Shown here one piece after another: positions 48,086 to 55,727 of a stretch of 64,000 nt of DNA. The position numbers were made by a program, and so were the translations under genes. The DNA comes from a virus, in IMG/VR virus record IMGVR_UViG_3300025759_000064, positions 46,920-110,919 of that record. One strand, given 5' to 3'. Position 1 is the first letter of the stretch; the number at the start of each line of letters is the position of its first letter. The notes under the pieces were generated by a model. That model worked only from the letters and a program-made list of their open reading frames with translations, searched no databases and was not told where the DNA came from.

Positions 48086-49492
48086 ATGAAGCAAGCAATT
48101 GAATATGAAGCAGTAAAGAAATACAAGATTTTTGATGGGTATATCAAACATTTTGGTAATGTATCGATAGATAACGACATCCCAGCGATGTTATCGTTTT
48201 TCTTCATACAGGGACAGTTAGCAGTCCCTTATGTGAGATTACCGTGGGGTGCAAGTCACCTAGACCCTAGAGTGCATTCTTTTTGGATACAGTCGAGTAG
48301 AACAGGGAAGAGCATAGCATGGGAGTTTGTAGGAGACATACTAGAGGACATAGGTGTCCCATCTGATATGTACACCTCAGGTACAGATGCTGGTCTACTA
48401 GGCTCTTTTCACGTAGAGAAGGACGATAACGGACAAGAGAACTACATACACAAAGAAGGACTACTATCAGGGCGTAAGGCGCTTAATTTTGACGAAGGCT
48501 CTATCATACTGAATCCAAGTACCCACAGTCAGCAAACCGTATTGTATCTGCAATCGGCGTGTAATCCGGTGGGAAGCAATAACAACAAGTTAGTTCTACA
48601 ACAGAGAGGCGGAAGAGCAGAAATTGAATCGCTTGTTTCTCTATGGATTACAACTTATCCACCTGCTGGCGTGAAAGAGTATGTGTTGACGAAGGGTATC
48701 TTTCAGAGAGTACTTTTGTATTGGTCACACTGGGACATGAATAGAAGGAAGAACGTGAGTTTAGTGCGTTCAGAATCAGCATTGAAAGTGAAGCCTAAAA
48801 TGAAAATTACATACGAGGATATAGTCAATTATTTCAAGGACTTGGAAAAGAGAATGAGAAATAAGGTATTGGAAGTTACTGAGACTTCTTTCGTAGAATG
48901 GGATGCTATGGATAGAGAAGAGCAAGAAACACTATTACAGGATAGCATGACATCTATATTTACAGCAGACGATAATACATTCTATTCAGCCTTTGCTCAA
49001 TCTATTGATGAGTATTACGAACTTATGAACGGGCTAGGGCCGGGTATCAGTGACGTAGTGGCTTCGTTCATACCTGCTATGGAGAATTACACTCTGATAT
49101 TCTCTGCGCATCTTGCTATGCTTGATGAAAAGTGGGTTATTACAGGAGAGCACGTATCTATGGCGACAGAGATATTATTCGATTTATTCCGTAACTTAAT
49201 CTCATGGTTAGAAGGTGAGGTAGAGATTGGACCGAAGATTGCCGAGAGAGTGACACAGAGAAATAGATGGATTGTATCTACTCAGGCTTGTGAGACATTT
49301 GAATTGGGTAACAAGGGCGACAAGTGGATTAAGAAACAAGACCTAATGAAAGTATACACAAAACAGACTGGAGTTACTAGAGGCACTGCTTATGCTCACT
49401 TTGGTAAATGGGCGGCTAAGATGTATGAGAATACGAAAGATGGTACTATTGCGTATCTAAGGCTAAAGGAGGAAGTAAAAGATGCCAAATGA
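48086..49492 (+). CDS. P-loop ATPase, candidate replicative helicase
   Basis: 468 residues. FWIQSSRTGKSIAW (67-79) is a Walker A (S-x-R-T-G-K-S), ALNFDEGSII (132-141) a Walker B, and SLWITTYPPAG may be sensor 1. The C-terminus (RTAYAHFGKW-like, WIKKQDLMKVYTKQTG) looks like a winged helix. The order fits DUF3987-type or MCM-like AAA+ helicases. No other replicative helicase was found, so this is the best candidate. Upstream GGAGAGAAG; it is under TATA element 11 and dyad copy B. Confidence 0.55.
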   Translation: MKQAIEYEAVKKYKIFDGYIKHFGNVSIDNDIPAMLSFFFIQGQLAVPYVRLPWGASHLDPRVHSFWIQSSRTGKSIAWEFVGDILEDIGVPSDMYTSGTDAGLLGSFHVEKDDNGQENYIHKEGLLSGRKALNFDEGSIILNPSTHSQQTVLYLQSACNPVGSNNNKLVLQQRGGRAEIESLVSLWITTYPPAGVKEYVLTKGIFQRVLLYWSHWDMNRRKNVSLVRSESALKVKPKMKITYEDIVNYFKDLEKRMRNKVLEVTETSFVEWDAMDREEQETLLQDSMTSIFTADDNTFYSAFAQSIDEYYELMNGLGPGISDVVASFIPAMENYTLIFSAHLAMLDEKWVITGEHVSMATEILFDLFRNLISWLEGEVEIGPKIAERVTQRNRWIVSTQACETFELGNKGDKWIKKQDLMKVYTKQTGVTRGTAYAHFGKWAAKMYENTKDGTIAYLRLKEEVKDAK

Positions 49493-49664
49493 AATAAAAG
49501 TATGTAAAGAGTGTAGAGGGGTTGGCTCAGTTTTCTTTCAGAACGCTAGTGGTGAATATGATTGCGAACATTGTATGAGTTGTCTTGAGCAAGAGATAGA
49601 GGATATGCAAAAGGAATACGAATATGATATTGAAGTAAAAGATGAAGGAGTTGATGTATATTGA
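49482..49664 (+). CDS. DnaJ-type zinc-ribbon small protein
   Basis: 60 residues: CKECRGVGSV and CEHCMSC form a zinc site of the C-x-x-C-x-G-x-G kind found in DnaJ. It overlaps the helicase-like gene by 11 nt. The tail is acidic. The function is unknown. Confidence 0.6.
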   Translation: MPNEIKVCKECRGVGSVFFQNASGEYDCEHCMSCLEQEIEDMQKEYEYDIEVKDEGVDVY

Positions 49665-49984
49665 TAAATAAAGAAGAATGGAAATGTGAAAGAGAAGGAA
49701 GCGGGTCATCAGGTATACCGTTGAAACACTCAGGTTTGAGTGAATTACAATTGATGGAACTAATCGCTCATCTAAGGGGCACATTAGAGGGCGCTATCTA
49801 TGTGGAAGATGGTATACCACATTGGAAACTAGAACGAATCAATTGGGAACATGATAAAACCGACAAGGCATGGAATGTATTATTGAAGTTTCACGAAAAA
49901 GAATTGGAATGGCAAGCGATAGATGACGGGCAGATAGATTGTGATGTAGAAGCGGGTACGGTAGGCGTAGAAGGTGAAGAATAA
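49661..49984 (+). CDS. Hypothetical protein, TTG start
   Basis: 107 residues from TTG 49661 (TTGA overlap with the previous stop). Helix LSELQLMELIAHLRGTLEGA, then a Trp-rich middle and acidic end. The unusual start is chosen because no ATG or GTG lies nearby. No family was recognised. Confidence 0.5.
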   Translation: MINKEEWKCEREGSGSSGIPLKHSGLSELQLMELIAHLRGTLEGAIYVEDGIPHWKLERINWEHDKTDKAWNVLLKFHEKELEWQAIDDGQIDCDVEAGTVGVEGEE

Positions 49985-50103
49985 TGCTGAAATCGAATGT
50001 AAAGATACCATGCCCTTCATGTAAGGGCTATGCATCAGCCAATCTAAATAGAGGCACATGGAAATGTTCATGTGGTGATTTCGGGACGTGTGGTGTGAAA
50101 TGA
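49984..50103 (+). CDS. Zinc-ribbon micro-protein
   Basis: 39 residues: CPSCKG and KCSCGDFGTCG. TAATG overlap upstream and ATGA overlap downstream. A minimal ribbon; the function is unknown. Confidence 0.55.
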   Translation: MLKSNVKIPCPSCKGYASANLNRGTWKCSCGDFGTCGVK

Positions 50104-50708
50104 GCGACATAATGGCACTAGATATAGAAACGAGTAATTACTCATGGGAAATAGGCGGTTGGGATAATAAGGCATTGTTCGATGTATCGGTAGTCGCTAC
50201 ATGGGATGGCAAGGATGCACATATATTCACTAAAGAAGATGTGTTGCTAGATGGAGCGACCACACACAAGTTACACCCACGTGAACTTGGAGACCATATT
50301 ACAGCACATGTGCAGAAAGGTGGTAAGATATTAGGTCACAACATAATAGGTTTTGATTTTCCTGTACTAAAGCAATCTTTGGATTGTTACGCAATCGGAG
50401 ATGTAATGAAAAAGGCCGATAATGTAATTGATACTAAACTTCTTTTTCAAAAAGCGTCATTACCTTATGGTAAATTAGAAACAAACTTACAGTCTTTAGT
50501 TTCTCATACGCTAGGTAAGAGTAAGAGCATGAAAAGCGAAGATGCTCCTAAAGGATGGAGAGCAGGTAAATACACAGAAGTGTGTGATTATTGCGTAAAA
50601 GATGCGCAGTTAACGTATGACATATACCAATACGGTAAAAAGAATGGTATGTTAAAGTCGAGGTCTTTTGAGACTGGTGACATAATGGAGGTAGAAGTAG
50701 AATGGTAG
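50100..50708 (+). CDS. 3'-5' exonuclease (DnaQ-like, DEDDy)
   Basis: 202 residues. Exo I is ALDIETS (Asp8, Glu10), Exo II is GHNIIGFDFPVL, and Exo III is YCVKDAQLTYDIY (Y-x-x-x-D). This is the DEDDy exonuclease fold without a polymerase. PolB already has its own proofreading domain, so this enzyme may trim ends, degrade host DNA or act in repair. ATGA overlap upstream. Confidence 0.85.
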   Translation: MSDIMALDIETSNYSWEIGGWDNKALFDVSVVATWDGKDAHIFTKEDVLLDGATTHKLHPRELGDHITAHVQKGGKILGHNIIGFDFPVLKQSLDCYAIGDVMKKADNVIDTKLLFQKASLPYGKLETNLQSLVSHTLGKSKSMKSEDAPKGWRAGKYTEVCDYCVKDAQLTYDIYQYGKKNGMLKSRSFETGDIMEVEVEW

Positions 50709-50908
50709 AATATGACCCAAGAGAAGGTGAATTGAAAGTGGACGACACGACAGAAGAAGAGATATGGAAATTGAAAAAAGCGTTAGATATACTCTTTGGT
50801 ATGTTGCAAAGAGGTAACAACTTAGCAGATATACAAAGAGTAGCAAATAAATTATCGAAGCAGGTACAATACCCTTTCGTATCTAAGGTGACGGAGGAAG
50901 AAGAATGA
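50702..50908 (+). CDS. Small helical protein
   Basis: 68 residues, mostly one helix pair (EEEIWKLKKALDILFGMLQR). It ends TEEEE from the next ribosome site. The function is unknown. Confidence 0.55.
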   Translation: MVEYDPREGELKVDDTTEEEIWKLKKALDILFGMLQRGNNLADIQRVANKLSKQVQYPFVSKVTEEEE

Positions 50909-51000
50909 GAGATGTAGTGAGAGAGTTTGAAAGTGGTATGGCTAGATATAATGAAATGCTACTACGTGAACATCTTAGAGAGAAGGAGGAAGAAGAATGA
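50905..51000 (+). CDS. Micro-protein before the thermosome gene
   Basis: 31 residues (MRDVVREFESGMARYNEMLL...), one amphipathic helix ending KEEEE. ATGA overlaps on both sides place it as a translational bridge to the thermosome gene. The function is unknown. Confidence 0.45.
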   Translation: MRDVVREFESGMARYNEMLLREHLREKEEEE

Positions 51001-52496
51001 GTGAAAGAGATAGTGAGACAACATTGAGAAATAACATAGACGCAGTAAAGACGATAGTAAGAACAGTCAAGACCACACTAGGTCCACTAGGCCGTGATAA
51101 GTTAATGGTTGATGGTGGTGGAAACACCATAGTAACCAATGATGGGGCTACTATACTGAGAGAACTAGACGTCGCTCACCCTGCTGGTAAAATGGTAATC
51201 GAGTGCGCTCAAACACAAGAGAGTCTATGTTACGATGGAACAACAACGTCTGTCGTACTCGCTGGTGAACTATTGTCTAACAGTGAAGGCTTGATGAATA
51301 AAGGGCTGCACCCTAATATAGTCTGTAAAGGTTATACTGAGGCAGCGAATATGGCGATAGACCGCCTAACTTATTTAAGCGCCTCGCAGCCCGATAATGA
51401 TGAGTTCCTTATCCAAGTCGCAAAAACCGCTATGACTGGTAAAACACTAGATGCTGCGATTGATGATGTAGCGTCACTATGTGTACAAGCGGTAAAGAAA
51501 GCGGGTAATGCAGAGAAAGTGCGTGTGTTGAGTCTACCCGGTGGTGGGCTAAGAGATTCATATTTATTCAATGGCGCAATAGTGAATAAAGACTTGACTA
51601 TTGAAAAAGAGATAGATGGTGAACATAATATAATTCTGTTGAATAGCGGCTTAGAGCCACAGAAAACAGATGAGAATATACAAGTGCAGTTAGACATGCA
51701 GGGATACACACAGTTCAAATCGTCAGCAAACGATGATTTACTTGAGCAAGCAAAATTAATTTTAGAGCAAATGCCCGAAGAAGGTGGAATGGTTTTTGTC
51801 AGAGATGGCGCTCTCGACCACGTGTGTACTTATCTACACAAACATAACGTTACCGTAGTTAGAAGATTACCTGAGAGCACTATGAGAGCGCTCTCATCGA
51901 CACTAGGCATACCGATAGCCCAATCACCTTCTGATATTGAGTGTGGTGCTATGGGTAAAGTGAGTAGGCAAAGACATTACGATGTGAACTATTTGTTCGT
52001 AGAGGGAATGATTAATTCAGACCAATCTACGTTAGTTCTTAGAGGCGCTACTACAACTACTTTAGATGAGATAGAAAGAGGATTTGACGATGCGTTAGGC
52101 GTTGTCTCTCTTGTCTTAAATGGAGATGATATAGTGCATGGTGGTGGTAGCGCTTTCGCTAGTATGGCATCGTATTTACGTTCAGAAGCAGCGTCTGCTC
52201 AGGGTAGAAGTCAAATGGCAATCGAAGCGTTTGCAGACTCTTTAGAGATAATACCAGCCACTATTGCAGAAAATGGAGGACATGACCCTCTTGATTGTAT
52301 ACTTGCGTTACGACACAAAAACCAAGACGGCGCGTTTGATTACGGTCCTGATTTAGAAAATGGCGGAATCACCTCTATGTATGAATTAGGAGTATGTGAA
52401 CCTATGAGTTTAGTCAGACAAGCAGTATTGAGTGCAACCGAAGTTACCACTGCAATCCTAAAGATTGACGATATGATAGCAAAGAAGGGCGCTTAA
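50997..52496 (+). CDS. Group II chaperonin (thermosome)
   Basis: 499 residues, shorter than cellular thermosomes (about 540-550). Family motifs: TTLGPLGRDKL (26-36), TNDGATIL (47-54), CYDGTTTS (78-85), and a C-terminal LEIIPATIAENGGHD. In the nucleotide loop the usual G-D-G-T-T is Y-D-G-T-T, with Asp80 kept. It would form a ring that folds viral or host proteins using ATP. The source is probably an archaeal host. It may help fold the long fibre or replication proteins. The missing 40-50 residues probably come from loops and the C-terminus. Confidence 0.9.
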   Translation: MSERDSETTLRNNIDAVKTIVRTVKTTLGPLGRDKLMVDGGGNTIVTNDGATILRELDVAHPAGKMVIECAQTQESLCYDGTTTSVVLAGELLSNSEGLMNKGLHPNIVCKGYTEAANMAIDRLTYLSASQPDNDEFLIQVAKTAMTGKTLDAAIDDVASLCVQAVKKAGNAEKVRVLSLPGGGLRDSYLFNGAIVNKDLTIEKEIDGEHNIILLNSGLEPQKTDENIQVQLDMQGYTQFKSSANDDLLEQAKLILEQMPEEGGMVFVRDGALDHVCTYLHKHNVTVVRRLPESTMRALSSTLGIPIAQSPSDIECGAMGKVSRQRHYDVNYLFVEGMINSDQSTLVLRGATTTTLDEIERGFDDALGVVSLVLNGDDIVHGGGSAFASMASYLRSEAASAQGRSQMAIEAFADSLEIIPATIAENGGHDPLDCILALRHKNQDGAFDYGPDLENGGITSMYELGVCEPMSLVRQAVLSATEVTTAILKIDDMIAKKGA

Positions 52497-52497
52497 G

Positions 52498-52662
52498 ATG
52501 GGTCGGTTGATGGATAGGCTAATTGTAGAGTGTCGTAACTGTAAACACAAGCATATCCCTCACCGCTTATCTGCTCGTTTTCATAACGAAGAGGCTAAGA
52601 GAATCCAACTGTGGAAGTGTAAAGAATGCGGTCATTTTTGGGAAGATTCTGTTTTTAAGTAG
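52498..52662 (+). CDS. Zinc-ribbon mini-protein
   Basis: 54 residues: CRNCKHKH ... CKECGHFW, a four-Cys ribbon. It starts one base after the thermosome stop. The function is unknown. Confidence 0.6.
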   Translation: MGRLMDRLIVECRNCKHKHIPHRLSARFHNEEAKRIQLWKCKECGHFWEDSVFK

Positions 52663-52697
52663 GAACATCAATATAGAAGCGCTTTACTTTTTACACT

Positions 52698-52844
52698 ATG
52701 TTAGAAATGGTGATGCTAGAAAGTATTACCTCACAACCCATTGAAATAAAAACTGCTATTGTTCAAGTTAAGATTTTCTTTGCAATTGTTACTACGCAAT
52801 TTATACATTTATTCTACACTCTAAAAACTGAGGTGAGAATATAA
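52698..52844 (+). CDS. Possible hydrophobic mini-protein
   Basis: 48 residues (MLEMVMLESITSQPIEIKTA...) with a hydrophobic stretch VQVKIFFAIVTTQFIHLFYT, likely a membrane span. There is no strong ribosome site. Low-to-moderate support. Confidence 0.35.
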   Translation: MLEMVMLESITSQPIEIKTAIVQVKIFFAIVTTQFIHLFYTLKTEVRI

Positions 52845-52917
52845 ACAGAATAGATAAATGGTTTTGGTCTGTTTCTAATGACTTTTGGTTTTGGGTAGCG
52901 AAAAAAGGGGGGTTACA
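52845..52917 (+). other. Short region with possible ATA-start frame
   Basis: A Trp-rich frame (NRIDKWFWSVSNDFWFWVAK) runs here to a stop at 52919-52921 and overlaps the next ATG (CAATGA), but it has no ATG, GTG or TTG start; ATA would be needed. It could be the remains of a gene. Confidence 0.25.
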
Positions 52918-52998
52918 ATGAAAAATAGAAAACACCACAATGGTGCTTGTAAAATGTGGCAAGCATTTATAGCAGAATCATTTGAAGATTGGGATTAA
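52918..52998 (+). CDS. Possible micro-protein at the convergence point
   Basis: 26 residues (MKNRKHHNGACKMWQAFIAE...) with GGGGGG 4-9 bases before the ATG. It ends exactly at the base before the 3' end of the leftward methyltransferase gene. Last rightward gene of the arm. Function unknown. Confidence 0.4.
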   Translation: MKNRKHHNGACKMWQAFIAESFEDWD

Positions 52999-53571
52999 TT
53001 ATTGAGGTTGAGGTATAGACTCCCAATTGCCCATTGTAGTAACGTAATCTCCATATTTTTCGTACATTAATTCTTTGTATTGTCTCATGTTCATCGGATT
53101 ATCTACTAACCAAGTATCAAACCAACCATAATCCCAATGACTATCTTCGGGTATTTCCCACGTTTCTATATCTGCTGTAATTAAAGTAAAGGTTTCATCT
53201 TTAGCACAATGTTCCCAAACTAAATCTATTACATCTTGACTGTTTTCTATTATAGTTACAGATGTTACATTAGGATTATCAATTAACTTTTGATGTACCA
53301 TTCCTATACCTAATCCACCTATCAATACATCTCCTGTTGCATTATCCCAAAGTTGTTGATGTTCTCTATATTCAGCATAAGAATCTTGCATTATAGGCCA
53401 AGGACAACTTTCTTTAGTCAATACAGTATATTCTTCTGCTGTTTCATTCTTCATCATCAAATATCTTTCCCAATTATAATCAGTAGTTTGACCGTTAAAA
53501 TGTCTAATTGCAAAGTCTCCCGAAGTTCCTTCCGGTATTATTACACGCTGTCTTATTGCCATTTTAATCAT
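52999..53571 (-). CDS. SAM-dependent methyltransferase-like protein
   Basis: 190 residues from the ATG at 53571 (ATGA overlap); ATG 53577 is also possible. DVLIGGLGIGMVHQKL is a motif I-like glycine loop, followed by VTSVTIIENSQDVIDLV with the acidic residue that binds the SAM ribose, as in spermidine-synthase-like methyltransferases. SHWDYGWFDTW may be motif IV. The target is unknown. It lies after the tail fibre genes at the convergence with the rightward arm. Confidence 0.65.
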   Translation of the reverse strand: MIKMAIRQRVIIPEGTSGDFAIRHFNGQTTDYNWERYLMMKNETAEEYTVLTKESCPWPIMQDSYAEYREHQQLWDNATGDVLIGGLGIGMVHQKLIDNPNVTSVTIIENSQDVIDLVWEHCAKDETFTLITADIETWEIPEDSHWDYGWFDTWLVDNPMNMRQYKELMYEKYGDYVTTMGNWESIPQPQ

Positions 53572-54167
53572 ATCCATTCAAACAGTATACTAAGAGTATT
53601 TGCTACTGTACTACCTGCTGAATTAGTAGCAGTACCCGCTAAATTAACTATTATTTCATCACCCGATTCGGGATAAGTTATACCACCTCTACCCCCGCCA
53701 AAGGATATTACCATCGCTCTACCTAAGTTTGTGCTTGGTGGATTATATATTGCGTTTTGGTTGGTTGTTATTGTTCCCGTTAATGCTACGCTTGAACCTG
53801 TTAAAGATTGAGAACCAATTGATAATTGCCATGCAAATGAAGTAGCACCTGTGGCTCTAAGATACGCGCCAAAATGAGTAGTATATGCTGAATCACATCC
53901 TTCAAAAGCGGCAGGGTAAGCATTATTAGATGTATCAATTTGAACTGTAACTCTATCATTTATACTATCGCTATTAGTATCAGTAGTAAATGCACCACTA
54001 AATGTACCCTCTGCAAAACCGCAATTGTCTACATGAGATGAAAAAGAATTGTTAAAATTACCTGAAGAAGAAGTAGCAATAGAAACATTAGAAGGTACAG
54101 AAACAGGGGCAGCATAATACCCTTGATTAACTACACCAACAGCACCAATAAAACTCAATTTAATCAC
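53568..54167 (-). CDS. Structural (fibre/tail-type) protein
   Basis: 199 residues from GTG 54167 (GTGA overlap). Ser/Thr/Gly/Asn-rich and strand-rich (NVSIATSSSGNFNNSFSS; GAYLRATGATSFAWQLSI), as in phage receptor-binding or fibre tips. It follows the 509-residue fibre-like gene directly and may be its tip or chaperone. No family recognised. Confidence 0.6.
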   Translation of the reverse strand: MIKLSFIGAVGVVNQGYYAAPVSVPSNVSIATSSSGNFNNSFSSHVDNCGFAEGTFSGAFTTDTNSDSINDRVTVQIDTSNNAYPAAFEGCDSAYTTHFGAYLRATGATSFAWQLSIGSQSLTGSSVALTGTITTNQNAIYNPPSTNLGRAMVISFGGGRGGITYPESGDEIIVNLAGTATNSAGSTVANTLSILFEWI

Positions 54168-55693
54168 CCGATTTGTATCCAATTATTAGCAGTAACACAA
54201 ACGAATGTAACCGCTTCATGGTCGCCTGTTGCAGTAACACTAGGCCAACCTGAAACAATAGAACAGTTAGAAGCATTTAATTGAACTGTTGCTGAACCAC
54301 CTGTATTGTTAAAGATAGTATATTGAGTTCCTACTGTTCCACTTGCAGGTAGTGTTAATGAACCGTTAGTCCAAAAAACGTATGAACCTGTTTGTGCTAG
54401 TGTTAATGTTGTGCCACTTGATACTGCTACAACATTTGCTCTGCTTGTCATTTGACCGGGAATTGTTACTTCACCACTACTACCTATGGTTAATCTCGCT
54501 GTTCCACCTGTTGAGAATCCTAGTGTATCTGCCCCACCTCGATACATTCCTGTATTTTCATCTACCTCAAAAGTATATGTTGGATATGAAGCACTTCCGT
54601 TAGCCGAAGAAAGCAAAGTATTGTAAGATGTTCCGGCAAAATAAGCACTTCCAAACTTTTTACTTGATGAACCTAAAGTGTAAGTATTATTGGTATCGGG
54701 AATAATATTAGCATCTACTTCATCTCCCCAAGAATCACCACCGCCACCTGCGGCTTCTAAACCAATAGTACCTGCTGAATGGTTGTAAGTCATTACATAG
54801 TTATCTTGACCTGAACCTACGCTTTGGTCTGCATCAAGAGTAAAGTTTCCTAATGCAAGATTACCTGTTCCTTGCGGGGTTATGAACATATCAAAATTAG
54901 CATTACCTGTATCTTTCATCTTTGCCCCAATCACACCTGCAAGAAAACCTGAATAGTTCAATTCTCCTAATCTAAACTCTATTTGAGTTCCAAACCCTGT
55001 CGTTCTTGAACCGCTATTTAATCCATTTATGAATTGTCCTGAAGTTAAAACTTGATTAGTGCCACTGCTTTCTAATGTTGATGAAAATGGGTTAGCATTA
55101 ACACTTTGACTGCTAACCATGAGAGAATTATTATTATTTGTTGTATCATAATTTATTCTTAATGAACCGCTTCCATTTGTGTTTATGTCTATATCTCCAT
55201 CAGCCCCGTCTACCATTTTAATTTCAGAAGAGTTTGTTCCATTATTGGTTCGTAAAATTAAATCTTGAGTTCCTTTAGCATTAACATAACCTGCTGAGTT
55301 TCCATCTCCAACAGTTATTCCATATGGGTCTACTGTTAATTTTAATTGACCCGATGAAGTAATTCCTGTTGAACCATTTCCGATTCTATATATTCCTTGA
55401 TTTGTTTGTGCGCTAAAACTTAATGCAGGTGCAGAAACACTACCGTTTGATAATTTAGCAACTGCACTAAATGTATTAACGCCACTAAATGTTTGTGTTG
55501 CTGAAAGGACAGCATCACCGCTACCTGCATTTGCGTCAACATAAGCCTTAATCGCACCGGATGACATTATATGGTCGTCAGCATCAACATGCTCACTTCC
55601 TATGTCAATATCATTGAAAGTATGCCCTCCGAGGGTTATACCTTCCGCTACTTTCAATCCTTTCTTTACTACAAAGTCTCTTTCTGTTCCCAT
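54164..55693 (-). CDS. Tail-fibre-like protein
   Basis: 509 residues. The start MGTERDFVVKKGLKVAEG parallels that of the 1193-residue fibre (MGTARNFTVKTGLDIDDG), so the two share an N-terminal attachment segment. The middle resembles T4-like marine phage fibres (NTNGSGSLRINYDTTNNNN; YTLGSSSKKFGSAYF), with repeated strand-turn units. It probably contributes to host binding. Start ATG 55693 with GGTGA upstream. Confidence 0.75.
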   Translation of the reverse strand: MGTERDFVVKKGLKVAEGITLGGHTFNDIDIGSEHVDADDHIMSSGAIKAYVDANAGSGDAVLSATQTFSGVNTFSAVAKLSNGSVSAPALSFSAQTNQGIYRIGNGSTGITSSGQLKLTVDPYGITVGDGNSAGYVNAKGTQDLILRTNNGTNSSEIKMVDGADGDIDINTNGSGSLRINYDTTNNNNSLMVSSQSVNANPFSSTLESSGTNQVLTSGQFINGLNSGSRTTGFGTQIEFRLGELNYSGFLAGVIGAKMKDTGNANFDMFITPQGTGNLALGNFTLDADQSVGSGQDNYVMTYNHSAGTIGLEAAGGGGDSWGDEVDANIIPDTNNTYTLGSSSKKFGSAYFAGTSYNTLLSSANGSASYPTYTFEVDENTGMYRGGADTLGFSTGGTARLTIGSSGEVTIPGQMTSRANVVAVSSGTTLTLAQTGSYVFWTNGSLTLPASGTVGTQYTIFNNTGGSATVQLNASNCSIVSGWPSVTATGDHEAVTFVCVTANNWIQIG

Positions 55694-55727
55694 TTATTCA
55701 TCACCATAATTTCACTATCCATCATGC

